Notes: generated from the letters alone by a model not told the origin. A stretch of DNA of 20,250 bases from Acidiferrobacterales bacterium (GCA_919902095.1 CAKKQL010000112.1:1-20250); one strand, 5' to 3'; counted from the first letter of the stretch, positions 1 to 7,243 are shown. Made by a program: numbers and translations.

Positions 1-301
1 CCGAAAGGTTCTGGCGCACCGTCAGCCGCCGCGGCAGATCCACGTACGGCGAGGAAAAATTCATGCGCGGCAGCACCGCGTAGCGGTCGCGCAGCATGTC
101 GTGGCCGAAGACCGCGATGGCGCCGGCGGTCGGCGACAGCAGGCCGAGCAGCATGGAGAGGGTGGTGGTCTTGCCGGCGCCGTTGCCGCCGAGCAGCGCC
201 GTGGTCGAGCCGGCGGCGATCTCGAAGCTGATGTCGTCCACGGCGACGAGGCTGTCGAAATGCTTGCTGACGTGGACGACGGAAACGACGGACTGAGACA
301 T
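1..301 (-). CDS. ABC transporter ATP-binding protein, N-terminal part (cut by window edge)
   Basis: I translated the minus strand from an ATG at 299-301; the reading frame stays open to base 1, giving about 100 residues. The product begins MSQSVVSVVHVSKHFDSLVA and has a Walker A motif GGNGAGKTTT at about residues 38-47, followed by the stretch MNFSSPYVDLPRRLTV, which leads into the Q-loop region. This style of ATPase belongs to ABC-2 type exporters rather than to the LolD/MacB type found four genes upstream. The Walker B and signature motifs lie outside the window. The gene follows the outer-membrane barrel gene after 51 bp on the same strand, so it may be the fifth gene of that operon. The transported substrate cannot be told. 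Confidence 0.85.
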   Translation of the reverse strand, partial: MSQSVVSVVHVSKHFDSLVAVDDISFEIAAGSTTALLGGNGAGKTTTLSMLLGLLSPTAGAIAVFGHDMLRDRYAVLPRMNFSSPYVDLPRRLTVRQNLS

Positions 302-352
302 AAACGCAGATTACGACAACGCTAAACCGCTGTCAGCTATCATCGGCGGCGT

Positions 353-1642
353 TCAGAAATAGTAGCGCACACGCAGTTCCAGTCGCCGGTCGCTCTGCTT
401 CTCGCCGAAATCGGTGAGCCGACCGCCGGCGAGGAAGAACAGGCGCAGCCGCAGCTCCAGATTGGTAATGCCGGTGTAGGTAAGCTCGGGTGCGGCCGAA
501 TAACTCCGGTCGTCGAGGTTCTGGATGACGGTCAGGGACGGCGTGAAATAAAGAATGTCGAACGGTTCCTTCTGGCTCACCCGCAGGTAGAGATAGCGGC
601 GCATCGGATTGGCGCGCGTGTAGTTGGTCTGCTGGGCGCGAGCGCGATCGAGTTGCGTGGTACTACCCGTAGCCAGGAACTGATCGTAGCCGTCCTGCAC
701 GAGCGTGAGGTAGTCGCGCATCTCGGGTTCCGTGTAGCCGGTGCCGTTGCGGTAGTACTCGACAATCCAGGTGGTGTCGCGCTCGGTGAGATAGCGCAGC
801 CCGAGCAGGTAGCTCGTGGCATCGGCGGTCTGTGTCGTCAGGGTGCCACCCGTGTCCAGCACCGGCTTGGATGATTTGGTAATGCGCGCCCACTCGCCGT
901 GGATCTCGACATTGGTGGTGAGGTTGCGCGAGAAATCGAAGCCGTAGCGGGCGCTGCGCGCGCCTTCACCCAAGACGAGAAAATCGATGTCCGTGTCGCG
1001 GTACAGGAGACTGAGCCGCGCGGCCGGATTGATGTGGTCGCCGCCGCCGAAACCGCCATTGATGTTGCCCGTGGTCGGGACGAGCAGCGGCGTGAAGCTG
1101 ACGGTCTTGAGCGGGCCGTCGAGACTGCGGGTGAAGCTCCCGCCAAGCATCACGAAGCCCTCGCGCGACAACTCCGGGTCGTTCGGGTCCTTGCTGCGCT
1201 CGACGAAACCCACCGGGTTCCAGGCGTAACCCTTGCCCCAGCGCAGCGCACGCTTGCCGGCCTCCAGGCGCGTGCCGGCGGCTGGCTCCAGCGTGAGGTA
1301 ACCCTCGTAGAGCTGCGTCTCGCGCTCGGAGCCCAGATTGTCGTGCGACGTCTCGCCGTGGGCGGTGGCCTGGAAGGTGGCGATGCCGGCGCGGTAGAGG
1401 CCGGTCAGCTCGACCGCGCCGGCCGTGCCGTCGAGGTAGGTGCGCGATTCCTTGTCGAAGTAGTTGAGCCGGTAAAGCGCCCGGTCCTGGCCGAGCTGGA
1501 AACGGTCGGCGCGTAGCTCGGCGTAACCGTTGAGTTCGAACGCCTTTTTTTCAAACTGGCCGACGTCGAAGTGGTATTCCTCCGCCGCGACCGCGGGCAT
1601 GGCAATGGCGACCGCGCAAAGAGCGAGCCAGCGGCGCGGCAT
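353..1642 (-). CDS. Predicted outer-membrane beta-barrel protein
   Basis: This 429-residue protein begins with a signal peptide (MPRRWLALCAVAIAMPAVAA, cleavage near residue 20) and is otherwise rich in short alternating hydrophobic and polar strands. It ends in RVRYYF, the aromatic C-terminal signature used by the BAM machinery, which supports an outer-membrane barrel. A Trp/Gly-rich conserved-looking stretch (ALRWGKGYAWNPVGFVERSK) lies around residues 130-150. I do not recognise a named family. An upstream GTG at 1660 would add six residues and overlap the previous gene by 14 nt; I prefer the ATG at 1642 because it gives a cleaner signal peptide, lies 4 bp after the preceding stop and has a weak AGG just ahead of it. 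As the last member of an ABC ATPase, permease and LolA-like set, it is the likely outer-membrane acceptor or exit pore of that system (inference). Confidence 0.8.
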   Translation of the reverse strand: MPRRWLALCAVAIAMPAVAAEEYHFDVGQFEKKAFELNGYAELRADRFQLGQDRALYRLNYFDKESRTYLDGTAGAVELTGLYRAGIATFQATAHGETSHDNLGSERETQLYEGYLTLEPAAGTRLEAGKRALRWGKGYAWNPVGFVERSKDPNDPELSREGFVMLGGSFTRSLDGPLKTVSFTPLLVPTTGNINGGFGGGDHINPAARLSLLYRDTDIDFLVLGEGARSARYGFDFSRNLTTNVEIHGEWARITKSSKPVLDTGGTLTTQTADATSYLLGLRYLTERDTTWIVEYYRNGTGYTEPEMRDYLTLVQDGYDQFLATGSTTQLDRARAQQTNYTRANPMRRYLYLRVSQKEPFDILYFTPSLTVIQNLDDRSYSAAPELTYTGITNLELRLRLFFLAGGRLTDFGEKQSDRRLELRVRYYF

Positions 1643-1646
1643 GCGC

Positions 1647-2384
1647 CTAACGCAACTCACCGGCGCGCGACAGGTAATCGAGGGTGAAGACCTCGTCCGG
1701 GAAGTTGCGTTCCTTGATCTTGGCGTACAGCATCACCGACTTGTAGCCCTTGTAGAGCGGACTGTCGGTTTCCATCGTTGCCGGCCGGCGCACACCGCCG
1801 CCGAAGTCCTTGATGTCCTTGAAGCGCAGCGTCTTGATGAGCAAACCGCTCGCGGCATAGGCCTCGATCACCGTCGGCACCAGCGCCTGCCGGTCCACGC
1901 GCATCTTGAGGCGGTCGTAGGCCACGGCTGCGGTGCGCGCCTTGAGGTCGAGCAGATAATCGTTGCCTTGCTGTTCGGTCTTTTCGACCTTGTACTCGAC
2001 GCTGTAGTCGAGGTTGAGAATATCGGCGTTGTTGAATACCCCACCCACCACCGACTGCAGGCTGGTGATGCGAATCGGTTTGCCCACGCTCGGGATGTAC
2101 AGCCACATGTTGTCGCCGAGGCGCAGCGTGGCCCGGCCCTTATCGCTCGGGGGTTCGAGGAATAACGCGATCATCTGGTCGCGCCCCTTCTTGGCCGTGA
2201 ACAGCACGAACTCTTTCTTTCTTCCATCCGGCTCGATGTTGATGAGCTTGCGATACATCTCATACGACTCGGGGTTCAACCGGCGGTCCACCTGGCGCAG
2301 GATGTCGTCGCCGTTAAGCGCACGCGCTGGCAGGCACGGGACAAGGAGCAACAGGACGAACGACAGGATGCGTGAGCTAAACAT
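1647..2384 (-). CDS. LolA-like periplasmic outer-membrane lipoprotein-sorting protein
   Basis: This 245-residue protein has an N-terminal signal peptide (cleavage near residue 22, after LPARA) and a LolA/LolB-like body of the kind grouped as outer membrane lipoprotein-sorting proteins (COG2834, LolA_like). The most typical motif is GDNMWLYIPSVGKPIRI near residues 89-105, followed by a run of beta strands. Family members are thought to carry a lipidated or hydrophobic cargo across the periplasm in an open-barrel cavity. The ATG overlaps the stop of the permease gene by 8 nt (ATGTTTAG), implying translational coupling. It differs from housekeeping LolA in sequence and context: it sits with a single FtsX-type permease and a beta-barrel protein. 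The cargo is unknown. Cys17 in the signal peptide is preceded by Pro and is not a lipobox. Confidence 0.85.
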   Translation of the reverse strand: MFSSRILSFVLLLLVPCLPARALNGDDILRQVDRRLNPESYEMYRKLINIEPDGRKKEFVLFTAKKGRDQMIALFLEPPSDKGRATLRLGDNMWLYIPSVGKPIRITSLQSVVGGVFNNADILNLDYSVEYKVEKTEQQGNDYLLDLKARTAAVAYDRLKMRVDRQALVPTVIEAYAASGLLIKTLRFKDIKDFGGGVRRPATMETDSPLYKGYKSVMLYAKIKERNFPDEVFTLDYLSRAGELR

Positions 2385-3678
2385 GGCGCAGCGCCGTGAT
2401 CGGGTCCATACGTGCCGCCTTCCACGCCGGCTGCAGGCTGGCGCTGATGGCCACCAGCAACACGATGACGCCGATCATGACCACGTCCACAGCAGCGATC
2501 GCAGGCACGAGCACGAGTTCCTGATCGCGTCCGAAGGTGAAGTGCACTGGCCAGATATTGAGAACGTAGATAAGCCCGAGGCTGATGGCCGTGCCGATGG
2601 CGGTCCCGATCAGACCGAGCAGCAGACCCTCGCTCAGAAACAGCCCGAGGATGCGCCGCGGCGGCGTGCCGATGGCCGAGATCGCGCCGATCTCGCGGAT
2701 GCGCTCATACACCGCCATCATCATCACGTTCATCACCGCGATCAGCACGATGCCGACCAGCATGACGCGGATGAAAACGTCCAGCAGGTCGATCATGCGC
2801 GCGATGTTGGCGAACGGCGAGAGTTGGTCCCAGCCGTGTACCTCGATCGCCGGCTGGCCCTGCGGATTGCGGATTTCTGCCAGCGCCTGCGCCGCCTGCG
2901 CCTTGGCCGCGGGGAGCCGGTCGAGGCTTTTCAAACGCACGGCGATCTCACTCACCTCGGCCTCGGTCATGCGCAACAACTCGCGCGCGTCGTCGAGGTG
3001 CAGGTAGCCGTCGCGCCCACCCGGCCCGGTCACGTCGCCGAGCACGCCCTGCACCACGAAGGTCTTGCCGTTCACCGACCCATCGAGGTTGGTCGCGACC
3101 AGCACCACGGTGTCGCCGACGTTGATCTTCATGCCCTTGGCGAGTATCTCGGGGATCAACAGCTTGCCGCGCTCGACCAGCCCGTTCGCGACGCTGCCGT
3201 GCGCCAATCGGCCGGGTAGCATCGGCATGGCCGCGGCCTCGCGCTCCGGTAGCACGCCGTTCAGGCGAATGCTGGTGGTCTCGGTGAAATTGCTGAACAT
3301 GGCGCCGAATTTGAGACGCGGCGACCAGGCGACCACATCCTTCATGCTCTTGAGTGCCTGCTCGACCTTGTCGATCGCGCCCGGCTTCATGTTGAGGTTA
3401 AGCGGCAGATTGTCGATCGAGGCAACGTACCCCTTGCCGTGTATCTGCATATGACCAAGCATCGAATCGGTGATCTGGCCGACAATCAGGCTCTTGAACG
3501 AGCCGGACACGGCAATGAACAGCAACACCGCCACCACGCCGAGAATGATGAGCCCGGCGGTGAGCAACGTGCGCCGCCAGTAGCGCGCCAGGTTGCGCGC
3601 GGCGAGCTTCACGACCTTCGCCGATGGGACCGAGGCGAGAAGCGCGCGCCAAGGACGGCGCGGTTGCGCCTTAAGCAT
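2377..3678 (-). CDS. FtsX/MacB/LolC-type ABC transporter permease
   Basis: This 433-residue inner-membrane protein has the classic type VII ABC topology: one N-terminal helix (about 37-59), a large periplasmic MacB_PCD-like domain (about 60-300), then three helices (about 301-324, 346-373, 396-416). The cytoplasmic loop motif YERIREIGAISAIGTPP (about 324-340) is the FtsX-domain coupling signature. Proteins of this class do not move substrate through the membrane plane; they transmit ATPase motion to the periplasm, as in LolCDE lipoprotein release or MacB. A GTG at 3690 is in frame, but the ATG at 3678 is preferred: it follows a G-rich stretch and gives an 8-nt overlap (ATGCTTAA) with the ATPase stop, the same geometry as at the downstream junction. 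Only one permease gene is present, so a homodimer is likely. Confidence 0.9.
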   Translation of the reverse strand: MLKAQPRRPWRALLASVPSAKVVKLAARNLARYWRRTLLTAGLIILGVVAVLLFIAVSGSFKSLIVGQITDSMLGHMQIHGKGYVASIDNLPLNLNMKPGAIDKVEQALKSMKDVVAWSPRLKFGAMFSNFTETTSIRLNGVLPEREAAAMPMLPGRLAHGSVANGLVERGKLLIPEILAKGMKINVGDTVVLVATNLDGSVNGKTFVVQGVLGDVTGPGGRDGYLHLDDARELLRMTEAEVSEIAVRLKSLDRLPAAKAQAAQALAEIRNPQGQPAIEVHGWDQLSPFANIARMIDLLDVFIRVMLVGIVLIAVMNVMMMAVYERIREIGAISAIGTPPRRILGLFLSEGLLLGLIGTAIGTAISLGLIYVLNIWPVHFTFGRDQELVLVPAIAAVDVVMIGVIVLLVAISASLQPAWKAARMDPITALRHV

Positions 3679-4363
3679 GTTTACCCCCACCGTTCACCAA
3701 CCGTCCGTCTTCGAGCGTGAAGGTCACCTCGGCCTCGCCCATGATTTTCGGATCATGGGTGGAGAAAATAAAGGTCGTGCCGAACTCGTTGCGCATCTTC
3801 TTCATCAATTCGAGAATGCGGTAGGCGGTATCGTGGTCGAGGTTGGCGGTCGGTTCGTCGGCCAGCACCAGCTTGGCGTTGGTCGCGAGCGCGCGCGCCA
3901 CGGCGACGCGTTGCTTCTGGCCGCCGGAGAGCTGGTCCGGGCGCTTGTCGGCCTGGCCCGCCATCCCCACCGCCGCGAGCAGCTCGATGACGCGCGCGCG
4001 GCGCTTGTCCGCCGGCCAGTCCTGCACCATGAGCAGCGGATACTCGATGTTCTCATAGGCCGAGAGCACCGGGATCAGATTGAAGTCCTGGAAGATGAAG
4101 CCCAAATTGGCGCCGCGAAACTCGGCGGCGGCGCGGCGGTCGAGCGTGGCGATGTCGGTGTCGAGCACCGTGAGCGTGCCGCCGCTCGGCTTGTCGAGCC
4201 CACCGATCATGTTGAGCAGCGTACTCTTGCCGCTGCCCGAGGGGCCGACGAAGGCGACGAAGGCGCCGGCGGCGATCTCGAAGTCCACCCCGCGCACGGC
4301 CGGCACGTCCACGTCCCCGGCACGGTAGGTCTTGGCGAGTTGGTGGGCAACGATCAGGGGCAC
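3671..4363 (-). CDS. ABC transporter ATP-binding protein, LolD/MacB type
   Basis: This 230-residue ATPase is complete: Walker A GPSGSGKST (residues 40-48), Q-loop FIFQDFNLIP (about 89-98), signature LSGGQKQRVAVARAL (145-159), Walker B LVLADEPTANLD (165-176, with Asp169 and Glu170) and the switch His203. The FNLIP and LADEPTANLD wording is typical of the MacB/LolD/FtsE group that pairs with FtsX-type permeases. It uses a GTG start at 4361-4363; an in-frame TAA at 4373-4375 excludes a longer form, and AAGGA seven bases upstream is a good ribosome-binding site. An ATG two bases upstream is out of frame and meets a stop after three codons. It is the first gene of the operon that continues through permease, LolA-like protein and barrel. 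Confidence 0.93.
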   Translation of the reverse strand: MPLIVAHQLAKTYRAGDVDVPAVRGVDFEIAAGAFVAFVGPSGSGKSTLLNMIGGLDKPSGGTLTVLDTDIATLDRRAAAEFRGANLGFIFQDFNLIPVLSAYENIEYPLLMVQDWPADKRRARVIELLAAVGMAGQADKRPDQLSGGQKQRVAVARALATNAKLVLADEPTANLDHDTAYRILELMKKMRNEFGTTFIFSTHDPKIMGEAEVTFTLEDGRLVNGGGKHA

Positions 4364-4389
4364 ATGCGTTCCTTAATAAGGAGACGGTC

Positions 4390-4412
4390 AGGAGCCGGGG
4401 CTAACGGCTCCT
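4390..4412. other. Inverted repeat (hairpin) in the leader of the ABC operon
   Basis: AGGAGCCG at 4390-4397 is exactly complemented by CGGCTCCT at 4405-4412 around a 7-nt loop. No T-run follows on either strand, so it does not look like an intrinsic terminator. It lies between the stop of the cytochrome gene and the start of the ATPase gene, and would be near the 5' end of the operon's transcript. Confidence 0.45.
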
Positions 4413-4413
4413 C

Positions 4414-4454
4414 ATGCTACATGCCCGGCACTGGCTATCTTTGACCTGTATCAA
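4414..4454 (-). promoter_or_regulatory. FNR/Anr-like box with candidate class II promoter for the ABC operon
   Basis: On the minus strand bases 4454-4441 read TTGAT-ACAG-GTCAA, nine of ten matches to the FNR consensus TTGAT-N4-ATCAA. A possible -10 hexamer TAGCAT (4419-4414) lies downstream, which would place the transcript start near 4407 and the centre of the box at about -41, the usual position for FNR-activated class II promoters. No better -35 hexamer is visible. The start would give a leader of about 44 nt before the GTG of the ATPase. The site lies in a 115-bp intergenic region. CRP-family relatives such as Dnr share this consensus, so the regulator cannot be named with certainty. Confidence 0.4.
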
Positions 4455-4478
4455 ACTTCAGCCGCATTTGCCCCAAGC

Positions 4479-4934
4479 TTATCGCAACCGGTAACTGGCG
4501 TGGCATGCCGTACATTGCCGCGTGAGCTCGGCGAGCGCGTCGAGTGTCAGCGGCAGGTCGTTCGTCACCGACGCCTCGTGCGCGGCGCGCGCGAGGCGGC
4601 TCGCCGATTGATGCATCGCCGTCCCGATATCCTGCATGGGCTTTGGCATGTACGGCGCCATGTGCGAAGCGCCGTGAGCTTGCAACGAGCTCATGCCGAT
4701 GCGGTGTTCGGCGATGTCCGCCGCCTCGCTGTATTTGCCTCTTGCAAGCGCCGCCTGGATTTCGCCCATCGCGACCAGGTGGTCGCGCATGTTGGCGAGC
4801 ATGTGCTCCTGCATCGGCGCCGGCATTTCGACCCGCTGACGTGGATCGGCGGCTTGCGACATGGTTGGTATGGCGAGCGTCAACAGGGCAACCCAGAGAA
4901 CGCAGTGCGTGCGGCGTCGAAATAAAGTATTCAT
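4479..4934 (-). CDS. Cytochrome c'-like monoheme c-type cytochrome
   Basis: This 151-residue protein has a signal peptide (about residues 1-28, ending SQAA) and a single C-terminal heme-binding motif CTACH at 141-145, followed by ASYR. A heme motif close to the C-terminus after a mostly helical body is the hallmark of class II cytochromes (cytochrome c', c556). Mature length of about 120 residues fits a four-helix bundle. The middle is rich in Met and His (for example HMAPYMPKPM, 91-100), which is not usual. Cytochromes c' bind NO or transfer electrons in the periplasm; the role here is unknown. The ATG at 4934 is 27 bp downstream of the dnaQ stop on the same strand, so the two may be cotranscribed, although the pairing makes no obvious functional sense. 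Confidence 0.8.
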   Translation of the reverse strand: MNTLFRRRTHCVLWVALLTLAIPTMSQAADPRQRVEMPAPMQEHMLANMRDHLVAMGEIQAALARGKYSEAADIAEHRIGMSSLQAHGASHMAPYMPKPMQDIGTAMHQSASRLARAAHEASVTNDLPLTLDALAELTRQCTACHASYRLR

Positions 4935-4961
4935 GAAATCAATTCTTCGGCAGAAGCCGTG

Positions 4962-5696
4962 TCAGGAGACGGCCGGATATTCCAACTGTTTCCAAAGGCA
5001 CTTGCCGCCGCTCTTCTTGTCTATCTCCTCCAGCCAGGCCTGGTGCGCGGCCAGCTCTTCGGCGGTCGGCGCGATGACCGGAAGTTTCGGACGGTTGGCA
5101 TCGAGCCGCCGGATGGCGGGCTGGGGCGCGCCGGTCTTCATCGAACTGCGGCTGTCCTCGAACAGGCCGGTCTGGCCGCCTGTCATGGCGAGATAGACGT
5201 CGGCCAGGATTTCGGCGTCGAGCAGCGCGCCGTGCAGCGTGCGGCTGGAGTTGTCCACGCTGTAGCGCCGGCACAGCGAATCGAGGTCGTTCTTCTGCCC
5301 CGGGTGCATCTCGCGCGCGAGCTTCAGCGTGTCAATGATGGTGCAATGCTCCTCGATGCGCGGCGTGGCGCCTTTGCCGTTCATCAGCGCCAGCTCGTTA
5401 TTAAGGAAGCCGACGTCGAACGGCGCGTTATGGATGATCAGCTCCGCGTCCTTCACGAACTCGAGAAAATCCCTGGCAATGTCGGCGAACTTCGGCTTGT
5501 CCGCGAGTTGCTCGTTGGTGATGCCGTGAATCTCAATGGCGCCGGCATCAATCTCGCGTCCGGGATTGATGTATTGCTGGTAACGGTTATTGCTCGGCCG
5601 CCGGTTAATCAGCTCCACGCAGCCGATTTCGATGATGCGGTGGCCTTCGGAGGGTTCGAGGCCAGTGGTTTCGGTATCGAGAACAATCTGTCTCAA
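4962..5696 (-). CDS. dnaQ: DNA polymerase III subunit epsilon (3'-5' proofreading exonuclease)
   Basis: This 244-residue protein opens with the canonical MRQIVLDTETTGL and carries all DEDDh catalytic residues: Asp7 and Glu9 in Exo I, Asp94 in Exo II (NAPFD), His155 and Asp160 in Exo III. After the exonuclease domain comes QTGLF (175-179), a good match to the QxxLF sliding-clamp binding motif, then a linker and a C-terminal segment expected to bind the alpha subunit. It removes misincorporated bases during replication. The start is a TTG at 5694-5696: an in-frame stop lies four codons upstream (5706-5708) and no ATG or GTG is available at the conserved N-terminus. No clear Shine-Dalgarno sequence is present. 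In relatives dnaQ adjoins rnhA; here an AT-rich gene separates them. Confidence 0.95.
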   Translation of the reverse strand: MRQIVLDTETTGLEPSEGHRIIEIGCVELINRRPSNNRYQQYINPGREIDAGAIEIHGITNEQLADKPKFADIARDFLEFVKDAELIIHNAPFDVGFLNNELALMNGKGATPRIEEHCTIIDTLKLAREMHPGQKNDLDSLCRRYSVDNSSRTLHGALLDAEILADVYLAMTGGQTGLFEDSRSSMKTGAPQPAIRRLDANRPKLPVIAPTAEELAAHQAWLEEIDKKSGGKCLWKQLEYPAVS

Positions 5697-5723
5697 GTTA
5701 ATGTGTCAATTCTTGTGGATGAT

Positions 5724-6725
5724 TTATTGAATAACGATACCAAATTCTTGTCGCTTCTCCGTAACATATTCATCTGAGTAAATTTCATAATAACCTTTAT
5801 ATGTGCCGGGTTCATTGTCGGAAGTAATTGCAAGCTGACCTATGGTGGTTACTCTTTTTTGAAGTTTGTCGAATTTTGCTTTCGTTGTCATGTAATTTGC
5901 GATGCCAGCCCTATCAGCACCCTGGGCCCAACCCTCCGTACCTTTGAACTCGAACCCAGGCGGGACTAAGAACCATATCTCCGCATCTTTTACTACGTTA
6001 ACTCCGCCTACTGAGAGTTCATACTTCAACTCAAGTGAACCGCCTTTTTCCAAAGCAAACGGTGGTTGGCTACCCTGCCAACGTAATGTGATTTCTGCAC
6101 TAGGTGCCTTCTTGGATTTTTCCCACTGATTAAGCGTATTCAGCAATACACCGCTCAACTCCTGTCTATTGAATTCAGACACTGTCGTACCAAGCTCTTC
6201 GATCAACCCAAGTGTTCTCACAAGTGATTGCGTCGCCAAAACGAGACAGACAAGTCCGACGATTATAAAGCCAAAATATCCAACAATATGACCCAAAGCT
6301 ATTTGGTCAATGGCTTCTCCACCTGTAGCATCGTACAAAACAACTGCGAATTTGAATGAAGCCGCTACGAGGATTAGCAGGAAAGAGGGATAAAGCAGTG
6401 CTTGCTTTAGCCCTAGAGATGAGTAACGACGCTCGGTTTTTCGGCGCTCCTTTTCAACTTGCTTTTGCTTTAATTCTAATTCGACAAGTTTCTGTCTAGC
6501 ATCTTCAGTATTATTATCCCCCAGCGCTTTTTTGGCATGCTCGATAGCCTCTTTGTTAGCTTGTGCTTCTTCTGCGCTAAGTCGGTCCATTTCCTCTTTT
6601 CTGCGCCCAACCGAGGGGCCAACCAGCGAAAATGCAATTACGTAAACAGGCAGGAGAACCGTAAGAACAGTTACGCTTACAACAGCTAGCAGCTCTAAAA
6701 TCGCTTTAACCAATTCAAGGACCAT
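5724..6725 (-). CDS. Unknown membrane protein with coiled coil and C-terminal beta-rich domain
   Basis: I do not recognise this 333-residue protein. Visible layout: a hydrophobic N-terminal helix (about 10-36), a highly charged Glu/Lys-rich segment predicted to be a coiled coil (about 42-103), two further transmembrane helices (about 108-131 and 146-168), a linker, and a soluble C-terminal part (about 205-333) of alternating strands that resembles an Ig-like or beta-sandwich fold (pieces such as GGSLELKYELSVGGVNV and EPGTYKGYYEIYSDEYV). The ATG at 6725 follows a GGGGTGG ribosome-binding region. Base composition is visibly more AT-rich and codon use differs from both neighbours, dnaQ and rnhA, which are adjacent in related genomes. 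This points to insertion by horizontal transfer. No integrase, transposase or flanking direct repeat was found. A TATTAT hexamer at 6760-6755 could be its -10 element. Confidence 0.8.
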   Translation of the reverse strand: MVLELVKAILELLAVVSVTVLTVLLPVYVIAFSLVGPSVGRRKEEMDRLSAEEAQANKEAIEHAKKALGDNNTEDARQKLVELELKQKQVEKERRKTERRYSSLGLKQALLYPSFLLILVAASFKFAVVLYDATGGEAIDQIALGHIVGYFGFIIVGLVCLVLATQSLVRTLGLIEELGTTVSEFNRQELSGVLLNTLNQWEKSKKAPSAEITLRWQGSQPPFALEKGGSLELKYELSVGGVNVVKDAEIWFLVPPGFEFKGTEGWAQGADRAGIANYMTTKAKFDKLQKRVTTIGQLAITSDNEPGTYKGYYEIYSDEYVTEKRQEFGIVIQ

Positions 6726-6736
6726 GCAGATCCACC

Positions 6737-6748
6737 CCTTTGCAAAGG
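6737..6748. promoter_or_regulatory. Perfect 12-bp palindrome in the leader of the unknown membrane gene
   Basis: CCTTTGCAAAGG is a perfect palindrome lying 12 bases before the ATG at 6725 and partly covering the ribosome-binding sequence on the minus strand. It begins about where a transcript from the candidate TATTAT -10 hexamer (6760-6755) would start. It could be an operator, or chance; there is no second copy in the window to compare. Confidence 0.25.
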
Positions 6749-6808
6749 TCAGACATAATATCGCCGGATCACCATATCATTCTCATGGCGTAATCATGAA
6801 TAGTCCAC

Positions 6809-7243
6809 CTATATACATTCATCAATCGCTTGATTCGCCAGCTCGTCAACACGTTCGTTTTCAGGATGTCCGCTATGTCCTTTGACCCATTTCCAGTGAA
6901 TCTTGTGCTTCTCAGCCGCCTTTTCCAGCCGCTGCCATAGTTCCTGATTCTTCACCGGCTTCTTGTCCGCGGTCTTCCAGCCGCGACGTTTCCAGTTTTC
7001 CAACCACTCGGTAATGCCTTTTTTCACATACTGGGAATCGGTCGTGAGCGTCACGTCGCAGGGGCGCTTGAGTTCTTCGAGTGCGCGGATGGCGGCCATC
7101 AGCTCCATGCGGTTGTTGGTCGTTTCCTTTTCGGCGCCGTAAAGTTCCTTCTCGTGATCGCCGTATTGCAGGATGGCGCCCCAGCCGCCGGGACCCGGAT
7201 TGCCGCGGCAAGCGCCGTCGGTGTAGATGACGATTTTATCCAA
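6809..7243 (-). CDS. rnhA: Ribonuclease HI
   Basis: This 144-residue enzyme degrades the RNA strand of RNA-DNA hybrids in the cytoplasm. It begins [20 protein letters not shown] and carries the four acidic catalytic residues of the family, Asp9, Glu47 (NNRMEL), Asp69 (TTDSQYV) and Asp133, plus the flexible-loop His123 ([14 protein letters not shown]). Length is normal for the family. The start is a TTG at 7241-7243, supported by AGGA a few bases upstream and by homology of the N-terminus. It overlaps the end of the methyltransferase gene by 8 nt (TTGGATAA), indicating translational coupling. Next downstream, after 83 bp, is the AT-rich membrane gene instead of the expected dnaQ. Confidence 0.96.
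   Translation of the reverse strand: MDKIVIYTDGACRGNPGPGGWGAILQYGDHEKELYGAEKETTNNRMELMAAIRALEELKRPCDVTLTTDSQYVKKGITEWLENWKRRGWKTADKKPVKNQELWQRLEKAAEKHKIHWKWVKGHSGHPENERVDELANQAIDECI

Noticed and set aside
5704..5709. TTGACA on the minus strand as the -35 of a dnaQ promoter.
   Set aside because: A -10 at normal spacing would fall inside the dnaQ coding region after its start codon.
5724..6725. The unknown membrane protein as a known defence effector or mechanosensitive channel.
   Set aside because: Helix number and coiled coil alone do not identify a family; no partner genes of a known defence system are present.
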